Source: Lonicera japonica (taxonomy: Eukaryota > Streptophyta > Magnoliopsida > Dipsacales > Caprifoliaceae). From it: a stretch of DNA of 64,000 nt. Under the pieces are notes generated by a model. It had not been told where the DNA came from. It worked only from the letters and a program-made list of their open reading frames with translations, and made no database searches. This document shows, piece by piece, positions 54,485 through 64,000 of the stretch. Where the stretch lies: contig CM038467.1 in the NCBI GenBank assembly GCA_021464415.1, positions 21,484,011-21,548,010 of the forward strand, given 5' to 3'. The stretch's first letter is position 1. Each line of letters begins with the position of its first letter. Made by a program: the position numbers and the translations under genes.

Positions 54485-56117
54485 TTACATGAATTGTTTG
54501 AGAGCAGAGCGTAGATTCTTCACTAGATCCTTTGCTGTCATGGTGAAATCCTTATCCATCTGCAGGGTTTTGGTAAATTTTTACTATGGGAAAAAAAAAC
54601 AGCGAGTTTGAACGCATATATGATTCAAAAGCCACCTTCCCCCAGGGTATTCTTATTCAATGGAAATGTTTTCCAAATAAAAATATTCCAAGGATTTAAT
54701 TTCTTTCCATGTAAAGCGTAAACCAATTAAACACAGGCTTATAAGGTTCTGATATACGAACTAAAGCCAATTAAGCACTTACTATGTTTCTTTGTGACAA
54801 TAAGGGTGTGTTTGATTGGTGGACACGGATAAAAAACTTAGGGAAGTTGGTTTTGGATTCCATAGAGAAGGGAAGGATTAGGTACACAAATTGTACCATG
54901 GAAATTGATTCCTTGGAGAACTAATCCAATCAAACTCCACTATAGATGGAAAATATGCAATCTTGGGCATTTTAGACTAAAATAAGTGAAATCAAACACC
55001 TTCAATGAACTTTACTTGGAGAATGTTACATGACAAAAAAAGAAAAAGAAATTACCTGAGCAATTATGGTTATGTCGAGAGCATTACTCCCAAATGTCAC
55101 AGCACTGCTATTAATGACTAGAAGTTGGAATTTCTCTATTTCAGCAACTGTTTTTTCAAGGACTCCTTTCTTTTTCTCGCAGTGGATTCTTATGAGGATA
55201 TCTTTGTCGGAAAATCTTGCTTCGATTTCTGGGAGCGGTTCATTGATAAGGCCACTGGAGTCCTCATCCAAAGAAGAATTTTCACCATCAGCAAGTAGTT
55301 CATATTTCCTCACGAAAACCACTGATTCGGTGGACTTCTTGTTTAGCTCCTCAAGCACAGTCAGTCGCTCTTGGAGTTGTTTCAAGTACTTGATAGCATC
55401 TCCAAGAACCGAAGCCTTGTCCATCTATTAATAGCATTGCAAATAAGTTAAGATTTGAGACATATCGGCGTAATAGAAAAAGCAATGAATCTTTTATAGT
55501 TGTGTAAACAAAAAAATACATATGTGCATTAGCTTTAGCAAAAGAAAAATTCTCAAGAAAGAAACTAATACCTTCTTTAGGCCAGGGATTAGAGCAGAAA
55601 GAGCAATAAATTTCTGGCTAAGCTTTTCTCGCCTCTTTCTCTCAGCTATGATGTGATCTTGTGCTTGAGGAAGCTTAGTGCTTGTGTTCATCCTCTTAGT
55701 ACCTTGATAAGCGTTAAACACGTAATTTTTGTTCCCAAATGAACCTTGAGAAACCATTTCAGAAGGAAAAGTGATGGAACTTTTGGAAGAGAGACCCTCC
55801 TCTTTAGTCTTCACTATACCAACTTGCTTACTATAATTCAAGTTGACAAAAGGATGACCATGATTTATAGGAAAAGAATTGGGTTGTGGGTTAGACATAT
55901 GATTGGTGTTGCACGAAACCCAACTATTGGGTTTCAGTTGTTTCATTGGCCTATCGTTGAACGGGTGAGGAGTTTCGACAGAAGGTTTACTATCACATGT
56001 TGGGTGAGAGAAAGATTGGTGCAAATTTTCTCCAAATGAAGCTGCTATAGAAATTGCACCGAGCTCATCAAAATAGTTCATTGGCCACATAATATTGTTG
56101 AAGCATTGATCCTCCAT
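54485..56117 (-). CDS. bHLH transcription factor with ACT-like C-terminus (bHLH18/19/20/25 group)
   Basis: Three exons on the minus strand: 56117-55572, 55424-55056, 54559-54485. Phases join, giving 329 aa. The basic region HIIAERKRREKLSQKF has the H-E-R pattern that contacts E/G-box DNA (CANNTG). Helix 1 ends FIALSALIPGLKK, and helix 2 begins MDKASVLGDAIKYLKQLQER. The intron falls between the two helices, as is usual in this subgroup. The region after the bHLH (DILIRIHCEKKKGVLEKTVA to ALDITIIAQ) is an ACT-like dimerisation fold. The last exon encodes MDKDFTMTAKDLVKNLRSAL. It is a nuclear regulator; the closest named relatives I recall are Arabidopsis bHLH18/19/20/25 and NAI1. Target genes cannot be inferred. 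Intron 2 holds a small MITE. A TATATATA stretch near 56520-56530 is a candidate promoter element. Confidence 0.95.
54804..55000. mobile_element. Small MITE in intron 2 of the bHLH gene
   Basis: It begins GGGTGTGTTTGATTGG after TAA (54801-54803) and ends with AATCAAACACC at 55000. The termini are the same family as the MITE at 57761-58290. The right-hand TAA is not preserved (TTC). It is 197 bp. Confidence 0.7.
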
Positions 56118-57760
56118 TCCCTGAATAATTTTACTTTTACTTAACGATGAGGAATTGTCACAAATATCAACCTTTTTAAGTCAATCATGCCAAAGAATTA
56201 TTGATGCCCAAATCAATATACACAACATAGAACTTGTTATGCAACTAAAATGAATATGATTATCCATAAAGTTAAGTGGGAATTGCAACAAAATATGTAC
56301 AAGTTCAAAAAGAAAATAAATTTAGACAAAAAGTCATACCAATTCTGGTAAGCCTCTGAAGTGTGAGATCTACATAAAGCTTAGTTGAGGACCCTGAAGA
56401 GACATTTATAGTAAAATAGGTCAATTGGGTACTTCCTCATATGGATTAATCATATTTACCCTAATTGAGAAAAATAACAATAACTATAAAAACCCATCTC
56501 AGATACCCATGCATACATATTATATATATAGTGAAAGAGAGAATTTGAAGTAAGAATACAGCTTGAGCTTACCCTGGAGTATAACAGAGAGAGGGGGTAA
56601 GGTTTCTAATTCTAATCCCACATTCAAGGAGATTTTGGGTCAAATATATAGGCCTAAACCCAACAAGAATTTTGCGTTGGGTGGCATTATTTCTTCACGG
56701 GTTGTTGACGTGAACAAGTTATGGCCGTTTAATTTATTTTAATATCTAACAACATTAATATAATATGAACAAGAAAATTGATAAAATATATTTTATATAG
56801 ATCACGTTAACATATATCTTACATGTATATTTTATTCATTTTTTAAAATAATTAATTTTTAACATACATTAAATATAACACATATTTTTATATAAGATTA
56901 TATTATTTTTATTTATAATAACTTTAACCCGTATCTTCAACACACGTGTTATTATTTTCCTTATATAAATGGGTAGTTTTAAGCCGCCGAGAATTAACGA
57001 GGTATTTCCTTGGTTGATATCTAATTTTCTAATGATAATGGATGGTGTTTATAGACTTTAGAAAACTTGATGCGTCTGTCTTCACAGGCTAGCTAGGCTG
57101 CCGTTGAAAAAATTGAGCAAATGTGAAAGGTAACAGGCTGTCCTTTGATTGAAAAATAATTTAATAATTAGTCATTTTAGATTCAAAAAATTGAACTCAA
57201 TAAAAAATTACTATCCCAAAATAGAAAATCTCCAGTGATCAACTGTTAATATTTTTCACAAAAAAGGTGATGCGAGATGGGTGATACCTGATCTGGACAC
57301 TCTGGAAAAAAAAATAAAAATAAAATATTTGTCTCTTATCTCAGTTAAAGAAAAAAGAAAAAATTGGAGGTCTGCTACTTCTCTACAGTGACACTACAGA
57401 CAAAATTTGTCTCCATGTTCCGCGGAAGTACGAATAGTTGTTCGTGCTAGTTCTAGCGCGTTCTCGAATGGAATCAGAACAAAAAATTTGGTCCCACCGA
57501 TGGAAATTTTTTATTAATTTGTGATTTTTGTTAATTTTTGCTGAATTTAAAAATTAAAGACGAATTTTAAAATTAAAAAAAGTTAAATTTTAAAAAATAA
57601 TTTGTTTTTTTTTTTTTAATATTATATTTGAAAAAGTGTTATTTGTTTGATAATATCATATTTAAATACTGTATGAATATTTTTGACTAAAATCTCTCTT
57701 ATTTTATAAAAAAAAATATATTAAATGATAAGAAATTAAATGTTCAGACTTAAGAAGTAA
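56118..57760. other. Upstream region of the bHLH gene and intergenic DNA
   Basis: It contains the presumed 5' UTR and promoter of the minus-strand bHLH gene up to about 56600 (TATATATA near 56520-56530). AT-rich sequence follows with no recognised gene. Long T and A runs occur near 57607-57619 and 57308-57318. Confidence 0.5.
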
Positions 57761-58290
57761 GGGTGCATTTGATTGCAAGCATGAAACTTGTATGGAAAGA
57801 AAATAAGTTACGGGCAATTGAATTGCCTAGAATTGAGTTGCATGGAAAATGTAGTGCAGTGTGTTTGATTGCCTTAGTTTTCTACCCGGAAAATATTTGT
57901 TGTATTATGGCATTTTTAATGTAGATAAAATTATTGGTATTTTTTTTACATAATTATATAGTCATGACGGATCATGTTTAATTGATCTTGATTAGTAGAT
58001 TTTAAATATTAAAATTTTATATTATTTTGAATTTTATATTTTAAGTTATGGCATTTTTAATGTAGAAAATGGTAAAAACATTGTCTCGTAAACTGTGCCA
58101 AAGCATGAAAAACAAAAACCACCTCCCCACCAAAGAAAACATTTTCCTCAATTGCCTTGAAAATGCACATGTGTGAGGCAAAAGTGGGAATTGAATTACC
58201 TAAAAAAAAATGCAATCAAACACCTTAAGTTGTCAAATCAAGTAGAAAATGCTCATTTTCCATGAAAAATGTTACCAATCAAACACACCC
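57761..58290. mobile_element. Tourist-like MITE A
   Basis: The ends GGGTGCATTTGATTG and (inverted) GGGTGTGTTTGATTGG are flanked by TAA at 57758-57760 and 58291-58293. It is 530 bp with no coding capacity, in the same terminal family as 54804-55000. Confidence 0.85.
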
Positions 58291-58293
58291 TAA

Positions 58294-58615
58294 GGCCTCG
58301 TTTGGTTCACGGAAGGGAAATCAATTCCTTTATCTTTTCCATGGAAGTGGGAAACTAAATTTCCTATTAAATTTCCTTTCTTGTGTTTGGTAAACCATGG
58401 AAAGCATTTAGGTAAGAGTATTATTGTCTAAAATTTGTGTAATAAATGCTTGGAAATCACATGGGAAAATCAATCCCATGTGTTTTGGGAGGAATGGTTT
58501 TACATCCTACTTTCCCCTCTCTCGAGAAAATGTTTTCGGAATTTGTGCTTACCAAACAAAGAAAATGAACGACTTTTCTTTCCCGAGTACTAAAATCCGT
58601 GAACCAAACGAGGCC
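58294..58615. mobile_element. Tourist-like MITE B, adjoining MITE A
   Basis: A perfect 20-bp terminal inverted repeat, GGCCTCGTTTGGTTCACGGA, sits at 58294-58313 and inverted at 58596-58615. TAA lies at 58291-58293 and 58616-58618. It is 322 bp, and its left TAA is also the right TAA of MITE A. Confidence 0.93.
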
Positions 58616-58618
58616 TAA

Positions 58619-60104
58619 GAGTGCGTTTGAATGATTAAAGTCAAAGTAAGTGATGAAATAAGAAATTTTAAACCCTACAAAAACATATTTTAAACTATTG
58701 AAATTTGAATGAGTGGTTCATTCAAAGTTTAAAATGTTATTTTTTAAAAGAAAACACTGATTCTATCAACAAAAATTTAGAACAAACATTGCTACTTTTT
58801 AATAAGTTAAAAATATTTTAACATTTCAACAAATAATTTAGAATGGAGAGAGCACTAAAAAATGTACCTAATACGAATAGGGTAAATATTAACAACCCAA
58901 CAAAAACGATCACATGATTATAATAATTATGAATTGTATTCAAAATTTAGAAAACGCTAAGAATAGTTTTGTAATTATATTGTATTTGACAGTAGAATAT
59001 AATATTGTACAATCCCTCTTATAATACTTCGAATTGGGTCACTTTCTTTTGCTTTAACATTTTAGCTTTAAAATACATTGTTTACTCTTAAATTATTATT
59101 TTTTATTTTATATAAACGGTGAAAAATTCATGGGTTCGGTAAGAGGAGGGAATTGAACTTTGGTTGTCCGTGTGACTTGTCACACTTTTACTGCCTATAC
59201 TAAAATTCAAATATTTACTTTTACTATTTAAATTGATTGAAAATAGTTAAATACGACACATAATTATTTTTAGAATATATTTTAGTCTAATTATAAAAAA
59301 TTGATATTCCTGGCAAGAGAAAAGAAAATTCACAATAGATAGAAAACGTAGGGGTGGTGATAAATGCACCCGCATTTATTGTCATTAACACCCTATAAAT
59401 TTTTTATTAATGTTAAACTAAATTTTATTCCTATCACCCTCTCATTTTACATTTTTATACAAAGATTAATTGCTAATTAACTTAACTAATTCATCATTAA
59501 TCACAATAAAACAATACCATCATCCCCTCACCACCCTATTCTTCTTCTTTTTCTTGTTCTCATCCTCATCTTTTTCAAAACATACATATATACATAAACA
59601 TATATAGATTTAAAAACAAAAGAATATGGATTATTCTTCATCCCCCGCCTTCTTTTTCTTCTTCAAAATATACATATATACATAAAATTATACAAATATA
59701 CATATATATATATATATATATATTCAAAACATACATATACATATACATACACACACATATACATGTATATTCTAAAATGAAAGAAAAAAACAAACGAAAA
59801 ATGCATATATATAAATCTCTTCTAAAAAAAGTCACAAATTTGTTTAAGTTTTAAATGTTTAATGTCGAGCAAATAACAATGAAAATTCTCGCGCAATGAC
59901 AAGAAAGTATTACTACATTTACTCTTCCAGTAATAAGAGAGTATATCTCAAAAATTAGACTGTATCTTAAGTTATTGTTAAAGTTTTAGATGCTCAATGT
60001 TAAGCGAGTAAAAATAAAAACACTCTCCCAATGACGGGAGAGTATTATTTTAATTATAGTTCTTAATTTAAAGGGTAATGGAAGGAAATGTTTGTATAAA
60101 TTTT
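58619..60104. other. Intergenic; no gene seen
   Basis: AT-rich DNA. A CATATA/TA microsatellite occupies about 59660-59765. A direct repeat with the theme AATGT(C/T)GAGC...CTC(G/T)C(C/G)CAATGAC occurs near 59857-59900 and 59995-60035. No coding or RNA gene was recognised. Confidence 0.5.
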
Positions 60105-60903
60105 GGGTGCTGCTAATGACACACTCTTACTTGCTTTGTAACACTCTCTTAAAAAATATTGATTATTCTATTGACAAACACCATTTTTTTATTTTTAATT
60201 AATGATTAAAACATTAAACACTCCCTTAAACTTCATCATCATCATTATCATCATCATCATCGCCACCACCATTGCCATCACCACCTCTATCATCGTAGCT
60301 ACCACCACCATCCAAATCATCATCCATCTCCAAAAGAAGTAGGATAGTTATATTTTTGTTATTCCTTTAAGTTTCCTTTCATTTATAAACCATTGGATAC
60401 AAACAAACGCAAAAAAAATTAAAAAGCAGAAACAAAACACAAAGAATGTTTACTCGGTCTTTAGGAACCGAGTGTTGTACAGCTTACTCAGTCTTAAGGA
60501 ACCGAGTGACTTGTACTTTATTCGGTTCCTTTCGGCCGAGTATGATGAACAACACTCGGTTCCTAGGAACCGAGTAAACCTTTATCCATGGTAGAACTTT
60601 CTTTTGTGGGGTGAGTGGTGCGATTTATTTTTTTGAATTGTAGAGAGAGTGGAATGCTTAATTCCAATCAAAATTTTTGAAAAATGCTTAATAGCAATGT
60701 GTTGATTTGTGGAAGAAGAATATTGAAGATGAGAGAGTGGAGTGGTAGAGATTAAAAGTTGGGTGTTTTTTAGATGAATGTTAATTAATCTTAAAATTAA
60801 ATGTGGAGTGGTGGAGTGTTAGGAAGAGTGAAAGTGTACCTATAAAATGTTAGAGAGATATGTAATATTAGATAGTTAAATAGTGTGTGTCAATAGTAGC
60901 CCC
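60105..60903. mobile_element. TIR element with short palindromes (family P2, copy 1)
   Basis: The left end GGGTGCTGCTAATGACACAC and the inverted right end GGGGCTACTATTGACACACA form terminal inverted repeats. Inside are an ATC/ACC simple repeat (60235-60320) and several palindromes built on CTCGGTTCCTAGGAACCGAG (60450-60575). With the later solo LTR removed, the flanks TATAAATTTT and TATTTTTTTT are a possible but weak 9-10 bp target duplication. It is 799 bp with no transposase. Confidence 0.8.
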
Positions 60904-60906
60904 TAT

Positions 60907-62416
60907 TGTGAGAATCCGCAAATGCGACCCCCGGGTCTCGTCCCCGTTCGTTGGGCGTCTGAAACGTCAGAACGGATTCCGTCGTTCCATTTGCTGGAGT
61001 ATTTTGATAATTCATATCATATGTCCCTATGTTCTATTTCTAGATGCAAAGGGATTTATTCAGAGTCGTCAGTACGTTTTATGAGAAAACGGACAAAAAG
61101 GGTCGCGTAAGAGGAAAGGCTATAGACAAGCCTTTCCTTACACGTTTGTCTACGAAATCAGGATTCTATAGGGTTCGAAAACTATATTACGGTTTGGAAA
61201 GGTGTTAAGCACCCATTTCTCCCTTTCGGTCTCTAGTGGTCTTTTATATGTTTATTCTATGTTGAAAAACTTGGGTGCTTTTACTGACAGTCTACTACTT
61301 TCTAAGTGAAAACCCTAATTTTGGAAAAACAGAGAAAAGGATGAAAACCTCTGTGTTCCGAGATCCAATGTTTAGTTTTGAGGAATACAAATACAAGTGT
61401 TAAGAGTTTGTTTTTAGAGGGAGTTTTACCGTGTTATTTCTTAGATAACGACAATTTTTCTCGAATTTTTGACTTATTTGGAAAAAGTGTTGGATCTTGT
61501 ATCGGAATTAATTCAATATGGAATTGGAACTCTTGAGGAAAGTTCTACCAGACATATCACAATATATGAAACAGATGAGATATACCGGATTTTTAATTCC
61601 TAAGTAAGTTTTATCGGTCCGGGTTTTGAAAATAGAATTTTATCCGGATAATAATATACTTACTCTTTTGGTTTTGAAAATGGTTTTATCAGGGTCTTTT
61701 GTTTTGAAAACGGTAGACTATTTATAACTTGGCAATAAGTTTATTCAAATAAAACGTGGATAAAGCAACAGAAATAAAACAAGTACACAGATATTTAATG
61801 TCAAATACTAGAAGAAACTTTTTTACCTTCCCGACAAGAATAATAATAAGAGAGAAAATATAATACGGCGGAGAGATTTCCGGCGATAATAATCTTTTCC
61901 TTCTTCAGATATTTTCGAGAATTCGATTTCAGAGACGGGATACGTCAAGTGTCGGAAATAGATTCGATAATTTTTCAGAAATAAGACGAGAATTGAGAAT
62001 GCTTGATGAAAGACTAGAAGATTAGATCTAAGCCATTAATTCTTCAATCCCAAGTTGTTGTCTTGAACCTTTGGGGGGTGTTGGCCTATTTATACTGCTC
62101 GGGGAAGGTTTTCGCGCGACATTTCTCCAAATGGGGCATATGTCGCGCGACAATATGTCCAATGTCAGGCGACAAACGGCTGAAGTGATATTTCTGACAG
62201 ACTGATGTGTCAGAGAGTGGATGGTCTGGTGTCAGGAGTGATTGTCGCGCGACATAGGAGTGATTGTCGTGCGACAATCTCTCTTAAAAATAGGTTTGTT
62301 GGCCAACAAACCCTTTCGGGGTAGTTTCGGGTGCTCGGGTGGGTCCCGGACCCAAAAATAGTAATTTTCGAAGGTCGTTAGGATTCTTGCGGGGGTCACG
62401 GATCGGAGTGTCTACA
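60907..62416. mobile_element. Solo LTR, 1510 bp, with perfect target duplication
   Basis: It begins TGTGAGAATCC and ends GAGTGTCTACA (5'-TG...CA-3'). It is flanked by CCTAT at 60902-60906 and 62417-62421, a perfect 5-bp LTR-retrotransposon target duplication. No primer site, gag or pol lies inside, so it is a solo LTR rather than a full element. A TATA-like CTATTTATACTG near 62088 and a downstream cluster of GTCGCGCGAC palindromes are present. The superfamily was not assigned. It inserted at the right edge of the family P2 copy 1. Confidence 0.9.
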
Positions 62417-62421
62417 CCTAT

Positions 62422-62489
62422 TTTTTTTCAAAATAAAGAGAGTAAAATGTTTTTAGGTATTTATGACAATAAAAAAAGGTTAAAAAAAA
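62422..62489. other. Spacer between solo LTR and next TIR element
   Basis: Short AT-rich sequence. It represents the original right flank of family P2 copy 1. Confidence 0.5.
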
Positions 62490-62616
62490 GGTGCTGCTAT
62501 TGATACACTCCAACTTATTCTGTAACACTTCTTTAAAAAAAAGCTTAATTATTATATTGACACACACCATTTTTTTAATTAATGATTAAAGCATTAAACA
62601 CTCCCTTAAACAACTT

Positions 62617-62800
62617 CTTCATCATCATCACCACCATTGCCGCTTCTTCTTCTTCTTCATCATCACCACCACCATTGCCGCTTCTTCTTCTTCTTCTTCT
62701 TCATCATCACCACCACCATTGCCGCTTCTTCTTCTTCTTCATCATCACCACGACCATTGCCGCCACCACCACCACCTCCATCATTGTTGCTCCCACCACC
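62617..62800. repeat. CTT/ATC/ACC compound minisatellite
   Basis: Three copies of a unit of roughly 50-57 bp read (CTT)n CATCATCACCACCACCATTGCCG. The copies differ in CTT number and end in ACC/ATC runs. Apparent His-rich or Ser-rich frames across it are low-complexity translation, not genes. Confidence 0.85.
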
Positions 62801-63529
62801 ATCCAAATCATCATCCATCTCCAAAAGAAGTATGATACTTATATTTTTGTTATTCCTTTATGTTTCATTTCATTTATAAATCATTAGATACAAACAAAAG
62901 CAAAAAATAAAATAAAAAACAGTAATAAAACACGAAGAATATTTACTCGGTCCCTAGGAACCGAGTGTTGTACAGCTTACTCAATCCCAAGAAACCGAGT
63001 AAAGTACAGCTTACTTGGTCCTAAGGAACCAAGTTAGGCTTTGGGTTATTTTTTCAATTCCACTTGGTTTCTTAGGATTGAGTGACTTGTGCTTTACTTG
63101 GTTCCTTTTGGCTGAGTATGATGAACAACACCCGGTTCCTAGGAACATAATTTTCTTTTGATGTGATGTGTGTACCGGTGGAACTTTTTTAACCGATAAC
63201 GAAAAAGTTCAAGAGAAAAAGAGTGGAATGACTAGATTGACAAAGAAAAAGTTAGAAGAAGAAGATTGAAGATGAGATTTATGGAGTGAGTGGTGTGATT
63301 TGTTTTTTTGAATTGTAGAGAGAATGTAATGCTTAATTCCGACTAAAATTTCTAAAAAATGCTTAATGGCAATGTGTTGATTTGTAAAAGAAGAAAATTG
63401 AAGATGAGGGAGAGTGGAGTGTTTTTTAGATAAATGTTAATTAATTCTAAAATTAAATATGGAGTGGTGGAATGTTGGAGTGTTATGAAGAATGAAAATG
63501 TACATCTAGAGTGTTAGAGAGATATATAC

Positions 63530-63960
63530 AGTCCGTTTGAATTGAAGGGGAGAGATGGAAAGGAAATAGTTAATTAGGAGGGAAAGGAATGGAATAGAAT
63601 GAAAATGAATGAGTTTAATTTTATTGTTATTTAGATAGCTAAAGATGAAAAAGAATGGAATAAAAATAAATTTTGTTTGGATAGAAAGAAGAAAAGAAAG
63701 AAATGAATGTGATTTAATATATTATTAACAAATTAAGGTTAAATTTAGAATAACGTGAAAAAATTATTAATTTTTTTTTCTTTTCCCTCCCAATCCTCCT
63801 AATATTGGAAGGAAACAAAATAAAAAAATAGAGGGGATTTGCATTCCCTCCCAATCCCTCTATTTTTTTTCCACTACCTCTTATAAATCTATCAAAACGA
63901 GTAAAATGCAATCCCTCCTCCTCTTTTTTTTCCTTCCCATTCTTTCAATCCAAAAGGACC
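63530..63960. mobile_element. MITE nested in family P2 copy 2
   Basis: GTCCGTTTGAATTGAAGGGG at the left and the inverted right end GGTCCTTTTGGATTGAAAGA form terminal inverted repeats. Family P2 copy 1 is continuous at the matching position (about 60860-60880), so copy 1 supplies the empty site. It is about 430 bp with no coding capacity; exact ends and target duplication are uncertain. Confidence 0.75.
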
Positions 63961-64000
63961 GATAGTTTTAGTGAGTTAAATAATGTGCGTTAATAATAGC

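Larger units (their letters stand above)
62490..64000. mobile_element. TIR element family P2, copy 2 (runs to the window edge)
   Basis: The left end GGTGCTGCTATTGATACACT matches copy 1. Parallel order follows: the TTAATGATTAAAGCATTAAA block, ATC/ACC/CTT simple repeats, palindromes with CTCGG(T/C)CCTAGGAACCGAG, and an ATGCTTAATGGCAATGTGTT block. The last bases, GTGCGTTAATAATAGC, correspond to the right inverted repeat and need only a few more bases beyond 64000. A smaller MITE interrupts it at about 63530-63960. Confidence 0.8.

Noticed and set aside
59638..59835. Minus-strand frame rich in Tyr, Ile and Met
   Set aside because: It is translation of a TATACA microsatellite.
62582..62887. Ser/His-rich and Pro/His-rich plus-strand frames
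   Set aside because: They are translation of a CTT/ATC/ACC simple repeat within a transposon.

Overview
The window is nuclear DNA from a flowering plant, most likely a eudicot. It is very AT-rich, its genes have short exons with GT-AG introns, and the gene families are plant-specific: a PTS2-targeted glyoxysomal malate dehydrogenase, an ACT-like bHLH factor and an RLK7/HAIKU2-type receptor kinase. It also carries plant transposon types: Copia, Helitron, Mutator-like, Tourist-like, hAT-like elements and a tRNA-derived SINE. The species cannot be fixed from the sequence.

Layout. 1-5.5 kb is a decayed minus-strand Ty1/Copia retrotransposon with a likely 5' LTR near 5.33-5.49 kb; it runs off the left edge. 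6.7-11.35 kb (+) is a 10-exon gene for a 766-residue Lys/Ser-rich, possibly TPX2-like protein. It converges with 12.26-17.14 kb (-), an 11-exon prolyl iminopeptidase gene (394 aa). 18.86-23.84 kb (-) is an RLK7/HAIKU2-like receptor kinase reading frame broken by six apparent +1 frameshifts. Its single kinase intron carries a Mutator-like element with an array of palindromic repeats.

26.18-40.57 kb is a roughly 14.4-kb head-to-tail array of non-autonomous Helitron-like units in minus orientation. A SINE and a second copy of the Mutator-like element are nested in it. A foldback element (40.8-41.7 kb), a second SINE (42.9-43.4 kb) and a Tourist-like MITE (46.3-46.7 kb) follow.

47.5-50.7 kb (+) is the 9-exon malate dehydrogenase gene (356 aa). 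A tRNA-Val(AAC) gene lies at 51.93-52.00 kb (-), a short hAT-like element at 52.7-53.1 kb, and a 3-exon bHLH gene (329 aa) at 54.5-56.1 kb (-). The right end is layered transposons: two adjoining Tourist-like MITEs, two copies of a terminal-inverted-repeat element with short palindromes, and between these copies a 1.5-kb solo LTR with a perfect 5-bp target duplication.

The genes are unrelated housekeeping or regulatory loci with no sign of joint function. The most unusual content is the Helitron tandem array and the two-copy Mutator-like family with a higher-order palindromic minisatellite. All exon models come from reading frames, splice consensus and remembered family sequence; no search or alignment program was run.
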